Shown: positions 52,694-62,384 of the stretch, in pieces
How the letters are laid out: each line of letters begins with the position of its first letter
Numbering within the stretch: position 1 is the first letter of the stretch
NCBI RefSeq assembly: GCF_026262505.1
Contig: NC_067204.1
Coordinates: 24,707,300 to 24,771,299 of the forward strand
Length of the DNA stretch: 64,000 nt
Origin: Trichomonas vaginalis G3
Lineage: Eukaryota; Parabasalia; Trichomonadida; Trichomonadidae
Direction: 5' to 3'
Program-made: the position numbers and the translations under genes
Notes under the pieces: generated by a model
Database searches by the model: none
Seen by the model: the letters and a program-made list of their open reading frames with translations, nothing else
Told to the model about the DNA's origin: nothing

Positions 52694-54600
52694 GTTAATG
52701 GTTTCAGGTTATTCAATAATTAATTATTTTTGAATAACTGAAGGTTCACCAGTCACCAGTCACCAGGTTATTTAACTTCTCTGAAAAAATGAGACAACAT
52801 GACATTTTGACAACAACACAGGAGGAAGGCAGTTATGAATTATTTTTGAATAACTGAAGGGTCACCAGGTCACCAGGTCACCAGGTTATTTAACTTCTCT
52901 GAAAAAATGAGACAACATGACATTTTGACAACAACACAGGAGAAGGCAGTTATGAATTATTTTTGAATAACTGAAGGTGTCACCAGGTCACCATCACCAG
53001 GTTATTTAACTTCTCTGAAAAAATAGACAACAACATTTTGACAACAACACAGGAGGAAGGCAGTTATGAATTATTTTGAATAACTGATGTCACAGCACAC
53101 CAGGTCACCAGGTTATTTAACTTCTCTGAAAAAATGAGACAACATGACATTTTGACAACAACACAGGAGGAAGGCAGTTATGAATTATTTTTGAATAACT
53201 GAAGGTGTCACCAGGTCACCAGGTCACCAGGTTATTTAACTTCTCTGAAAAAATGAGACAACATGACATTTTGACAACAACACAGGAGGAAGGCAGTTAA
53301 TAATTATTTTGAACTGAAGGTGTCACCAGGTCACCAGGTCACCAGGTTATTTAACTTCTCTGAAAAAAGAGACAACATGACATTTTGACAACAACACAGG
53401 AGGAAGCAGTTATAATTATTTTGAATAACTGAAGGTGTCACCAGCAGTCACCAGGTCACCAGGTTATTTAACTTCTCTGAAAAAATGAGACAACATGACA
53501 TTTTGACAACAACACAGGAGAAGGCAGTTATGAATTATTTTTGAATAACTGAAGGTGTCACCAGGTCACCAGGTCACCAGGTTATTTAACTTCTCTGAAA
53601 AAATGAGACAACATGACATTTTGACAACAACACAGGAGGAAGCAGTTATGAATTATTTTTGGAATAACTAGTGTCACCAGGTCACCAGGTCACCAGGTTA
53701 TTTAACTTCTCTGAAAAAATGAGACAACATGACATTTTGACAACAACACAGGAGGAAGGCAGTTATGAATTATTTTTGAATAACTGAAGTGTCACCAGGT
53801 CACCAGGTCACCAGGTTATTTAACTTCTCTGAAAAAATGAGACAACATGACATTTTGACAACAACACAGGAGGAAGGCAGTTATGAATTATTTTTGAATA
53901 ACTGAAGGTGTCACCAGGTCACCAGGTCACCAGGTTATTTAACTTCTCTGAAAAAATGAGACAACATGACATTTTGACAACAACACAGGAGGAAGGCAGT
54001 TATGAATTATTTTTGAATAACTGAAGGTGTCACCAGGTCACCAGGTCACCAGGTTATTTAACTTCTCTGAAAAAATGAGACAACATGACATTTTGACAAC
54101 AACACAGGAGGAAGGCAGTTATGAATTATTTTTGAATAACTGAAGGTGTCACCAGGTCACCAGGTCACCAGGTTATTTAACTTCTCTGAAAAAATGAGAC
54201 AACATGACATTTTGACAACAACACAGGAGGAAGGCAGTTATGAATTATTTTTGAATAACTGAAGGTGTCACCAGGTCACCAGGTCACCAGGTTATTTAAC
54301 TTCTCTGAAAAAATGAGACAACATGACATTTTGACAACAACACAGGAGGAAGGCAGTTATGAATTATTTTTGAATAACTGAAGGTGTCACCAGGTCACCA
54401 GGTCACCAGGTTATTTAACTTCTCTGAAAAAATGAGACAACATGACATTTTGACAACAACACAGGAAATAAACTTCTTCGTATATGTTTTGTCAAGACTT
54501 CTTCATCGTAATGAGTGTAAATGACCCAAAATATATTTTAGGGTAGAAGGGTAGATCTAACCTCATTTCTAACCTCTTGCGATTTTCATACGGAATCTCT
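52694..54600. repeat. Left arm of large inverted repeat with 119-bp satellite, about 15 copies
   Basis: Tandem units run from about 52722 to 54465. The last ones are exactly 119 bp apart (54004, 54123, 54242, 54361), while earlier ones vary from about 112 to 119. Each contains three GGTCACCA-type microrepeats and GACAACATGACATTTTGAC. The array is preceded by GTTAATGGTTTCAGG and followed by CATCGTAATGAG... sequence; both flanks and the satellite recur in inverted order at 57035-57440. Confidence 0.9.
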
Positions 54601-54857
54601 TCCCTCGGTTTTCCGAGGGAAGCAATCATATGAGGAAATTCTTCTAAAAGTTCTTTTGTCTGTTGGTTTTCAAACCAATGATATGCTTGCTTTGTAGAAC
54701 GAAGAGCGTTCATTATACTTTGCATTTGGTATATGTCATCTTTGACCGAACGAATGAGTCTCAATTGTTTGTTATATTGTATGTATTCGTATTCTTCATT
54801 AATGGCTTCATGAACGATAGCAGTTGTTGTGTTCTCTGATGTTGACATATCTGTCAT
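54492..54857 (-). CDS. Polinton small KilA-N-like protein
   Basis: About 121 residues from the ATG at 54857 (MTDMSTSEN). STKQAYHWFENQQTKELLEEF resembles the part of KilA-N/MSV199-type DNA-binding domains with a W-x-x-N...KELI pattern. Its 3' end lies inside the inverted-repeat arm, so a copy of that end also exists on the other side. These domains are common in large DNA viruses. The function here is unknown. Confidence 0.45.
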   Translation of the reverse strand: MTDMSTSENTTTAIVHEAINEEYEYIQYNKQLRLIRSVKDDIYQMQSIMNALRSTKQAYHWFENQQTKELLEEFPHMIASLGKPREEIPYENRKRLEMRLDLPFYPKIYFGSFTLITMKKS

Positions 54858-54930
54858 TTCATACAAAATAAAAATAATTTTAAAACTAACGTTATTTTCT
54901 GACTTTCACAAAAGACCAAAAATAAACGCT

Positions 54931-55542
54931 TTACATGTATTTTTCAGCAACTTCGTCAAATAATTTTATAGCTTTATCTATCTCATCTACTTCAAACGTT
55001 TCTTTACCTTTCGTGGGAGCACCATACATTTTCTCAAAAACTTCAAGCAGTTCTGTTTCAGCAGCTCTCATATCATTAACGAACACAACCTTGACTCTAT
55101 TGACTGTACTGTCATATCTTTGAGTTATATTATATGTTCTTCCTATCTTATATCTCTTTGTATTGAAGTCCTTCGGTTTCTGAACGATGTAAAGTAAGCC
55201 TTCACTGCAACGTTCCGTATCGAATGAACCATAAGTTATGAAGTTATATCCAACAACTGGGTCTAACCATAACAAAACTATTGGTATAAGACTTTTGTCT
55301 ATAAGATATGCTCTTGTTCCATGAAATGCTACTGATATCATAAGCTCAGGATTTCTTGTCAAAATTTTCTGAGTAGAAGCAATTCTAACCCAGTCCTTTG
55401 TTTTCTTTCCAGATGGAGATATAATGTCTGACAAAGAATATTTGTTGTATTTCTTTGAGTATCTTACGTTTAAATCACCTATTCTAACCACTTTGGTGTC
55501 ATTGTCTATCTTTCTAACTGTTTCAAACTCAATGTTTGTCAT
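54931..55542 (-). CDS. KilA-N plus T5orf172 (GIY-YIG-like) protein
   Basis: About 203 residues from the ATG at 55542 (MTNIEFETV). Residues about 20-85 match KilA-N (YNKYSLSDIISPSGKKTKDW, then LMISVAFHG with an active-site-like Trp context). Residues about 110-195 match the T5orf172/MUG113 GIY-YIG nuclease group (GLLYIVQKP, YKIGRTYNITQRYDS, AAETELLEVFEKMYG). This two-domain form is typical of large DNA viruses and phages (bro-type genes). It is a candidate nuclease or regulator. A TATTTTGTATGT leader precedes it. Confidence 0.75.
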   Translation of the reverse strand: MTNIEFETVRKIDNDTKVVRIGDLNVRYSKKYNKYSLSDIISPSGKKTKDWVRIASTQKILTRNPELMISVAFHGTRAYLIDKSLIPIVLLWLDPVVGYNFITYGSFDTERCSEGLLYIVQKPKDFNTKRYKIGRTYNITQRYDSTVNRVKVVFVNDMRAAETELLEVFEKMYGAPTKGKETFEVDEIDKAIKLFDEVAEKYM

Positions 55543-55638
55543 TTCTGTCTTTACATACAAAATAAAAAATTTTCTTAGAAAAAACTAACTTTATTTTTCT
55601 AACTAATGAAATTCATTATTTTTGTTGCTGAATTCAAT

Positions 55639-56830
55639 AAAAATATATTTTAGGTGAAGAGGTGAGATTTCACCAGTTTTCTCACCTAATTTTTCACCCC
55701 AGTTATTTTATAAGCGTTTTACATGAATTGTACGATGTATATTTGAAATTCTAAACAATTTCGTAGCTTCTATTTCTTCTGTCAGTATGTCAAAAGTTTT
55801 AACAATGCCGAAAGTTTCTTTATACTTCTTCTTGACGTCAGATAAAAGGAAATCATCAGCTGTTGGATAGTTTTTGTTCAGAAATGCTAACATGTCCATT
55901 TTATCTTCTGCTGGCTTTTCTGCTTCTTTCTTTAAGTCTGCGTAATCGTTTCTCATTCTTTCTATCTCTTTTAGTGAGTAGTTATATTTCCTCATTGCTG
56001 CTTTACATTTTGAGCATTGCGGATTCATTTTTGCGTTATACATTGAAACATTACCAGCTAAAATAACTAAAGCATCAATGGCTTTCTTTAAATCAAAAGT
56101 TGTTGGTTTTATTTGTCCATTCCATACTTTGCCTCTTCTGTCTTTATCTCTTATCTGCCACACACATTCAGCAGCTAATGAAACAAAGTTATCGTAAGTC
56201 TTAAACTCCTCAGATTTATATATGTCAGAAATGTTTTTATAAACCATGTCGCAATCTTTGTTCATAACTTTTATGGTGCAATGAAAACCAAGGAATTCAT
56301 AATTTACTTTACGTATGAACTTCTTTATTTCTACTGAATCAGTAACTTTAACTTCAATTTCATCGAATTCAGGAATAGTTAGTTTTTGTTGCTGAACTTC
56401 CGGTAATTTAGGCAAATGGTCTATGATATCTTGCATTTCATATAGCTCCTCTCCATTTGTTTCATCTTTCGCACTACAGTCTAAATTACTTGTTAAAAGT
56501 TCTTGCTTTATTCTTTGTATTTCTGTTTCAAAAGTATATGAAGAAGGAATGAAGTTTTTCATCTCTACCAACATTGACGTAGGATTCATGATTAATGAAT
56601 TTGGTGCCGTAGTTGTGGACAGAGTCCCGCTGTTCGTGGCTTGAATTGTTGAAATCATATCTTTTATACAAAATAAAAAAATAAAAATAAAACTAACTTT
56701 ATTTCTTCTGTCTTAAGGAAATTCATGAAAATTCACGAGACCCAAAGGGTCTGAGCCGCTAAGCGGTGAGAGTGAAAAATTAGGTGAGAAAACTGGTGAA
56801 ATCTCACCTCTTCACCTAAAATATATTTTT
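55639..56830. repeat. 59-bp inverted repeat flanking one accessory gene
   Basis: Positions 55639-55697 and 56772-56830 are perfect reverse complements over 59 bases (beginning AAAAATATATTTTAGGTG). They bracket the gene at 55708-56658. The motif AAAATATATTTTAGG also occurs in the outer inverted arms. Confidence 0.9.
55708..56658 (-). CDS. Polinton accessory protein of unknown function
   Basis: A 316-residue soluble protein. It contains a CSKCKAAMRKYNYS segment (about 220) with a possible CxxC zinc site, a charged helical stretch, and a C-terminal region (FLNKNYPTADDFLLSDVKKKYKE) that may be a winged-helix fold. No family recognised. It is flanked closely by the 59-bp inverted repeat, which suggests movement as a unit. 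Leader: TTATTTTGTATAAAAG. Confidence 0.5.
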   Translation of the reverse strand: MISTIQATNSGTLSTTTAPNSLIMNPTSMLVEMKNFIPSSYTFETEIQRIKQELLTSNLDCSAKDETNGEELYEMQDIIDHLPKLPEVQQQKLTIPEFDEIEVKVTDSVEIKKFIRKVNYEFLGFHCTIKVMNKDCDMVYKNISDIYKSEEFKTYDNFVSLAAECVWQIRDKDRRGKVWNGQIKPTTFDLKKAIDALVILAGNVSMYNAKMNPQCSKCKAAMRKYNYSLKEIERMRNDYADLKKEAEKPAEDKMDMLAFLNKNYPTADDFLLSDVKKKYKETFGIVKTFDILTEEIEATKLFRISNIHRTIHVKRL

Positions 56831-56870
56831 GTCTGATTTACATCCAACGAAAAAGTTTAGAAGAATTTTC

Positions 56871-57012
56871 TTATTCTTTCTGGCATGTTTTTATCTTTCC
56901 AGTACTCCCGCTCTAATGGACCCAGATGAGTTGGTTTAGATTCTCTCAAGTTCTTAGATGGTATAACATCTTCAACGCCTTCTTCATAAGTCTTGACAAA
57001 GCATATACGTTC
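56871..57012 (-). pseudogene. Short coding remnant in the Polinton accessory block
   Basis: The minus strand encodes a protein-like stretch including VEDVIPSKNL, THLGPLEREYW and MPERIRKFF. It has no clear start. No family known to me. It looks like what remains of another accessory gene. Confidence 0.35.
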
Positions 57013-57034
57013 ATTACGATGAAGAAGTCATGAA

Positions 57035-57440
57035 AATTCAAGAGGTGAGAAAAGAGGTGAGAAAAGAGGTTAGATCTACCCTTCTACCCTAAAATATATT
57101 TTGGGTCATTTACGCTCATTACGATGAAGTCTTGACAAAACATTAACGTAACCATTAACGTAATCATTAACGTAAACATTTATTTCCAGGACTGTTGTCA
57201 AAATGTCATGTTGTCTCATTTTTTCAGAGAAGTTAAATAACCTGGTGACCTGGTGACCTGGTGACACCTTCAGTTATTCAAAAATAATTCATAACTGCCT
57301 TCCTCCTGTGTTGTTGTCAAAATGTCATGTTGTCTCATTTTTTCAGAGAAGTTAAATAACCTGGTGACCTGGTGACCTGGTGACACCTTCAGTTATTCAA
57401 AAATAATTAATTATTGAATAACCTGAAACCATTAACGTAA
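57035..57440. repeat. Right arm of the large inverted repeat, satellite in two copies
   Basis: Reverse complement of the left arm: ACCCTAAAATATATTTTGGG, then CATTAACGTAA microrepeats, two 119-bp satellite units (about 57190-57412), then AACCTGAAACCATTAACG. The arms share the same order of parts; only the satellite copy number and some microrepeats differ. Confidence 0.9.
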
Positions 57441-57470
57441 TCATTAACGTAAACATTAACGTAAACATTA
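57143..57470. repeat. ATTAACGTAA microrepeats on both sides of the short satellite
   Basis: Runs of about four and five CATTAACGTAA-type units (about 10-12 bp each) at 57143-57180 and 57429-57466. Possible protein-binding sites or slippage products. Confidence 0.7.
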
Positions 57471-57616
57471 TTTCTGCAGTTCATTCATTACTTCATTACC
57501 TAATTAATTACAAACATAAAATATATTTAGTTCATTCGGTAAGCCTAGACCCTTTGGGTCAAGTCTCAAGCACATTCAATGAACGCGGTAAGCCTGCAAA
57601 GTAGGCTCAAGTATGT

Positions 57617-58663
57617 TTATTGAACGCGGTACCATGCAAATACAGTCACAAATGGTGGCATATAATCTTTACCCGAACCTGTTGGATTTGTTGTGAAAGT
57701 ATGGACATGATTTCCTCCTGGTTCAGTTGGTCGAAAAGTCTTTTTTGCTGAATGGTTATAATCTGGAGATAAAACATCATAACCAGCTTCATATTCTGAG
57801 TTGTATAATGGGTGGTCTCTTAATGAGTGGCTATGGTCGCCAGAAAAGTTTGTCGTTCCTGTATGAGTGTGCGGTGGAAGGTTTGCTTCTTTAATTTTCT
57901 TCGAACCTCCTGTTTGCTTTGAATATCTAGCACAGTATAAGAATTTGTCTACAATCTGCTTCCACGTACCAAAACCTAAAACTGTTGCTGGATTTGTTGA
58001 GTTCATTGACGTATAAATAGAACCAACAGGATATAATGTTTGAAGTATTTCATTTTTCATGCTTGTAATCACATCATTTACTTCCGACTTCTTTGCATAA
58101 TTTTCATCAACATAAGTTTTATCTGCTTTAAGGTCTAAACATCCCGAAACCCATTCTGTATCAGCTTTAACTTTAAAAGTCTCAAATGTCCATTCATGAT
58201 ACCATTCAACCTTTTCTTTAATTTCATTATCTTTTTCATCCACATAAACCAAATTTGCCTTCTTATTTAATTCATTATCCACATATTCCTTATCTGCCTT
58301 CTTCATTATGTCGTTTAGGAAACCTTCTATGAATTCCTCATTTAAATTAAATCTTCCAATCTTCAAAACTTTAGGAAATGCATTTAATGCGTAATATCTC
58401 TGTTCTTCTGGTGGAATTGATGTTATATCATCCGTTATACCTTTAATTTTAGAATTCATAAATAAAATTTCTTTTATATTTGATATCACTGCACCGCCTT
58501 TGCAAACAAATTCGAAATGTTCATTTTTCAATACTATCTCCAAATCTCCATATTTCAACCTTTGCGTTTGTTCTGCCATCTTTGAATTATATGCATATAT
58601 GGCGTATGTAATGGTCTGAAGGACCTGGGCGTTTTGTGCCTTAAGTTGCTGTGGTTTAATCAT
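57617..58663 (-). CDS. Tail-fibre/collar-like protein in the Polinton
   Basis: A 348-residue protein. The centre (about 120-200) has trimeric-fibre-type repeats (KADKEYVDNELNKKAN, LKADKTYVDENYAKKSEV) as in phage tail fibres. The C-terminal part opens with LYPVGSIYTSMNSTNPATVL and FGTWKQI, the phage tail-collar/short-tail-fibre signature, and has paired His motifs (PPHTHTG, GDHSHS, NHVHTF) like the metal-binding sites of such fibres. It ends MPPFVTVFAWYRVQ, again typical. Phage proteins of this kind bind host surfaces. Here it is probably the receptor-binding fibre of a virion; that is inferred. Its N-terminal QNAQVLQTI recurs in the integrase region. Confidence 0.8.
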   Translation of the reverse strand: MIKPQQLKAQNAQVLQTITYAIYAYNSKMAEQTQRLKYGDLEIVLKNEHFEFVCKGGAVISNIKEILFMNSKIKGITDDITSIPPEEQRYYALNAFPKVLKIGRFNLNEEFIEGFLNDIMKKADKEYVDNELNKKANLVYVDEKDNEIKEKVEWYHEWTFETFKVKADTEWVSGCLDLKADKTYVDENYAKKSEVNDVITSMKNEILQTLYPVGSIYTSMNSTNPATVLGFGTWKQIVDKFLYCARYSKQTGGSKKIKEANLPPHTHTGTTNFSGDHSHSLRDHPLYNSEYEAGYDVLSPDYNHSAKKTFRPTEPGGNHVHTFTTNPTGSGKDYMPPFVTVFAWYRVQ

Positions 58664-58687
58664 TTATTACGATTTAAAAATAAATAT

Positions 58688-59191
58688 TTAATCCGTTATC
58701 TCATCAGCTATTTTCTCTATTTGAAATTGCCATAATATTTCATTCATGAATTCTAAATCACAATCAAATAGGTCAGTTATTCTAAATTTAATATTTGATA
58801 AATCTTTTGAATGAAGAATAAATGAATTCCCAGATAATTGAAACGGATATGATAAAGAAAATGTGTTTAAGTTGATGGATAAAATGTTTTGTATTGATGG
58901 GTAAGAGTTAGGGTCTAATGTTTGATGTGAAAATCTCATTGGGGTATTAACTTTATCACATTTGATTAAAATGAAATTGGAACCAGTGTCAGAATACAAA
59001 ACATCCCCAACATCTTTTTCAAAATTTAATATCCCCAACAATGAACGAAGATGAGGAGTACAAAATTTAAGTTTCAGCGGAAATTTAATAAGGTTATTTA
59101 TTTCATCAAGTTCAAAAAGTTTATCAGGTTTTGATTTAAAATTTTCTTCATACCATACGATAAATGATTCATTTAAATAACTTAAAATCAT
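58688..59191 (-). CDS. Polinton hypothetical protein
   Basis: A 167-residue soluble protein (MILSYLNESFIVWYEENF) with mixed alpha/beta composition. It directly follows, with a four-base overlap, the small gene upstream (59188-59397). No recognised family. Position among structural genes suggests a virion component. Confidence 0.45.
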   Translation of the reverse strand: MILSYLNESFIVWYEENFKSKPDKLFELDEINNLIKFPLKLKFCTPHLRSLLGILNFEKDVGDVLYSDTGSNFILIKCDKVNTPMRFSHQTLDPNSYPSIQNILSINLNTFSLSYPFQLSGNSFILHSKDLSNIKFRITDLFDCDLEFMNEILWQFQIEKIADEITD

Positions 59192-59397
59192 GTTAATATC
59201 CCATTTGCTATCACATTATTTATATACATATCATACGTTTTTTCAAGGTCATCTTTAATAAATGATATATAATCTGAAGGGTCTAAAAGAATGGGATTAA
59301 ATTTACCACTCACAGAAACGAGAGTAACATTATAAATTCCGCTAACTGTTAAATTTAATTCACAGTTATTATTCGAAATAATATTGATAATTGACAT
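59188..59397 (-). CDS. Small Polinton hypothetical protein
   Basis: Sixty-nine residues, starting MSIINIISNNNCELNLTVSG. It has the TTTTTAATCGTAATAAAA leader seen before other genes of this arm. Its leader region is shared, back to back, with the rightward gene at 59417. No known family. Confidence 0.45.
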   Translation of the reverse strand: MSIINIISNNNCELNLTVSGIYNVTLVSVSGKFNPILLDPSDYISFIKDDLEKTYDMYINNVIANGILT

Positions 59398-59416
59398 TTT
59401 TATTACGATTAAAAAT

Positions 59417-59875
59417 ATGGTAAAGCGTTATTTTCCAGTGATAAATAAAACTAGAATAAGATTACCTCAAGAATTCATAAATTCAACGAATAAGAAATTC
59501 ATTCATGTTATAAATTTTAGTGTTTTCAGAAAATATGAGTCAATGTCATATTCATCAACAGGTTATATTTCACTTCATTCAAATTTAGTTCAATCAAACC
59601 CATATAATGACCATTTCATAAGATTTTCAGATGGTATTAAAAATGTAATTGATAGATTAAAATATGAACAGATTGACAATATCGAATTTTTGGAATTTTG
59701 GTTTAAATATCCCGATGGAAAAAAGATTGAAGTTAAAGATAAAGCTGATACTATAACAAAAACAATTACAATGACCGATCCGGATAGTGGGGAACAAAAA
59801 GAAATAAAACAAACGATAGAAACTGGTGAAAGGTCAATTATTATGATTATGATTCAAAGGATTATTATTCGATAA
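59417..59875 (+). CDS. Polinton hypothetical protein on the opposite strand
   Basis: About 152 residues from the ATG at 59417 (MVKRYFPVINKTRIRLPQEF). Mostly beta-like with a short acidic end and TITMTDPDSGEQ. It is the only rightward gene among the leftward structural genes, and starts 19 bases from the divergent gene. No family recognised. Confidence 0.45.
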   Translation: MVKRYFPVINKTRIRLPQEFINSTNKKFIHVINFSVFRKYESMSYSSTGYISLHSNLVQSNPYNDHFIRFSDGIKNVIDRLKYEQIDNIEFLEFWFKYPDGKKIEVKDKADTITKTITMTDPDSGEQKEIKQTIETGERSIIMIMIQRIIIR

Positions 59876-59891
59876 TGTTAATGCTTGAATA

Positions 59892-60389
59892 TTAAATAGC
59901 CTTAACAAAGAATTTTTCAAGTGATATTTTATATTCATCAACTATTTTATTATAAATATCATTATATGTTAAATGAAGTTCAGTTGTTGTTCCGTTCTTT
60001 GATATCTTAATTGTGCTAATATCCTTTATAGGATTTATTTTTGCAACTGTTCCGCAGCATGAAACCTCATCATCTATGAAAAATTGAATCTTAACGTCTG
60101 AATCTTGAACATCACAAAGAATGGCGATAATGTGAATTAATGATTCATAAGGTAAAATAATTAAACCGGATTGATCAATTAAATTTATTATTGAATCATA
60201 ATTATTAATTATTATATCACGGTAAATTTTCATTAATTCAGAATTAATGTCTATTTTATATGGGTTCTCGATGTTTGATGAAAGAGAGGTGGGGGTATGT
60301 TGGATAAGTGGGAATTTCAACAGGTTCTTTACCGGGTTCAGATAAAATGATTGGGTCTCCATTCTCATGGTTTTCTTCATTCTCCTCAT
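59892..60389 (-). CDS. Polinton hypothetical protein, basic N-terminus
   Basis: About 165 residues from the ATG at 60389 (MRRMKKTMRMETQSF); the frame runs a few codons further to a GTG. Mixed fold with YESLIHIIAILCDV in the middle. No known family. Confidence 0.4.
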   Translation of the reverse strand: MRRMKKTMRMETQSFYLNPVKNLLKFPLIQHTPTSLSSNIENPYKIDINSELMKIYRDIIINNYDSIINLIDQSGLIILPYESLIHIIAILCDVQDSDVKIQFFIDDEVSCCGTVAKINPIKDISTIKISKNGTTTELHLTYNDIYNKIVDEYKISLEKFFVKAI

Positions 60390-60437
60390 TCTTCGGTAAG
60401 TCACGAGTTAATAAATTTGGTTGAGTTGCTGACCTTG

Positions 60438-60563
60438 TTAATTCGGGCTAACATTAACTTTAACATTTTGAATAATTCGTGATTTATCATCATTTACGTT
60501 ATAACCAACCGTAATCTCTGCTTTTGCGTTAGTGTTCTTTTGACTAGTGAAACGTCTTCTCAT
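60438..60563 (-). CDS. 41-residue basic open frame in the Polinton
   Basis: Starts MRRRFTSQKNTNAKAEITVG and ends VKVNVSPN, behind a good element-type leader (TTTTTTTATTCGATTATAA). It may be a small core-like protein or the front of the next gene; no family recognised. Confidence 0.35.
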   Translation of the reverse strand: MRRRFTSQKNTNAKAEITVGYNVNDDKSRIIQNVKVNVSPN

Positions 60564-60596
60564 TTATAATCGAATAAAAAAAATATATTTAAACTT

Positions 60597-61496
60597 TTAT
60601 TTTGCTGGAACTTTTGAATCTATTATTCCCTGTATTTGTTCATGAAGTTGATTTTTAGCATTTTCATCGAAATTAATAGACCGAATATATTCATTAATTG
60701 CATTCTTATAATCATCTGATTTCTCAAATTTTCTTTTATCTGATTCCTTAACTAAATCATAAGTTAAACCACGTTGCTGATATAATGGTTTCTTAATTAA
60801 ATCTTTGAATGCTTGAGATAAAGCACCTGATGCAATTCTTGCTACTATAATTGGTTGGAATTGCTGTTTAAGTTCATCTTTAACATTCGCGAAAACTGGA
60901 TCGAATAAAGCAACTTTAAAGAATTTCTTAGCTGAAATTTCAGGTCTAATATTTGTATATTGACCATCAAACTGGTTAGAATATCGTGGTAATCCATCCG
61001 GTCCCTCTTCAATAGCATTTAATTCTTCATTGAAATAAGAATATGGATTATGACGGTATGAATTAATTGGACCATTTTCACCTTCTCTAATGTATTGTTT
61101 AACAGCTTTTCCATTTTCATCAAATTGCATAGGATAACGTTCATTATATGCTTTACGTTTAGGATAATCAGACATAGTTAATTTATAACCATTTATGACT
61201 TTAATATTACCTTGACCATCAGTAACGAAAACTTCATTTATACCATCAGGTTTTCCATTTGGACCCGTAATGTCTGCTTCGTGTGCTTCCCAATTTGGAC
61301 CATGACATTTGGCATATGCTTGAGCTTCTGGTAATGTTAAAACGTTTCTCATTTGTTTAACATCTTTTTGAAGACCAGCAACAATATGAACTAATTCTTT
61401 CATTCCATCAGGAACTTTCATAGTTCTATTATATGCACCCCTTTTGTTTGTCCCTTGTTTTAATGGAACCTGTAGAAGATTTACCATTTCTGTCAT
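60597..61496 (-). CDS. Polinton virion-associated hypothetical protein
   Basis: A 299-residue soluble protein ([20 protein letters not shown]). The middle has a Gly/Pro/Asn-rich segment ([31 protein letters not shown]), and the C-terminus is helical. I recall similar proteins beside ATPase and capsid genes in trichomonad Polintons, but cannot name a role. Its leader is TTTTTATTTATAATTAAAC. Confidence 0.5.
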   Translation of the reverse strand: MTEMVNLLQVPLKQGTNKRGAYNRTMKVPDGMKELVHIVAGLQKDVKQMRNVLTLPEAQAYAKCHGPNWEAHEADITGPNGKPDGINEVFVTDGQGNIKVINGYKLTMSDYPKRKAYNERYPMQFDENGKAVKQYIREGENGPINSYRHNPYSYFNEELNAIEEGPDGLPRYSNQFDGQYTNIRPEISAKKFFKVALFDPVFANVKDELKQQFQPIIVARIASGALSQAFKDLIKKPLYQQRGLTYDLVKESDKRKFEKSDDYKNAINEYIRSINFDENAKNQLHEQIQGIIDSKVPAK

Positions 61497-61536
61497 GTTT
61501 AATTATAAATAAAAAATAAAAATTAATTATAAAAAG

Positions 61537-62297
61537 TTAATCAAATTTAACACTTCCTTTATTTAAATCAACTATTATTTTTCCATGTTCACCTAATTGC
61601 TGATATTGTGTGTAAAGTTCATTAATGCTCATTGGTAAATTCACTTGATAAAGCATAACGTTCAACTGTTGACGACTAAACCCACTGAAAATGAAAAGTG
61701 TTGATAGATTTGATTTAATGTTTGTGCTTAATGCTTTGAAATATTGAACAGCCATAAAGAATGAACACTGAATGTGTCGACATTGAGTTAATAATTGATT
61801 AAAATATGATTTCTCATTTGTTATTAGTTTTGATTTCACTGCATCATCTAGAAAAATGAGTGAATGCAAAAATTCTCTATCAAAATTTGAAATAGAAAGT
61901 GTTTCAAATAATTCATCCCGTTGTTTATCAATAATTTTATCCTCTAATCCTTGCTTCTTGATTGTATTATATAATTCTTTATACATTAAAAAGTTTTTTA
62001 AATAATCTTCTGCTTCTTCTTGTGATAAATAAATAATTGGAATTTTGATTAAATGCTTTAAAGATTCAAATGTATCATCTGAAGGTGAACCTGAACGGTT
62101 GATATAAATTAACACATGTGAATGGGGGAAGTGTTAGCAATAATGATAATTTGTTTTAATATCGTTAATGTTTTACCTTTATTTTGTTTACCAATTGCTG
62201 CAGTGATTGAATTTAAGTAACATTCAGAATATGGAATTTTCATTAATTTTTCCTTAGATAGAGCATTTCTATTATCACTCAATGCTTCATTAATCAT
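61537..62297 (-). CDS. Polinton packaging ATPase region
   Basis: Coding for an FtsK/HerA (A32-like) packaging ATPase: the Walker A motif is in AIGKQNKGKTLTILKQ, the Walker B in LIFLDDAV, followed by a sensor-type CRHIQCSFFMAVQYF segment. This enzyme pumps DNA into capsids in related viruses. The region looks broken, with about one or two breaks. Confidence 0.7.
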
Positions 62298-62384
62298 ATC
62301 ATCTACGTATGTATTATATACCCGCTAATTCTTCATAAGGGTGGATGAATTTAAATCCATTTAATCAAAAATAAATTTATAATT

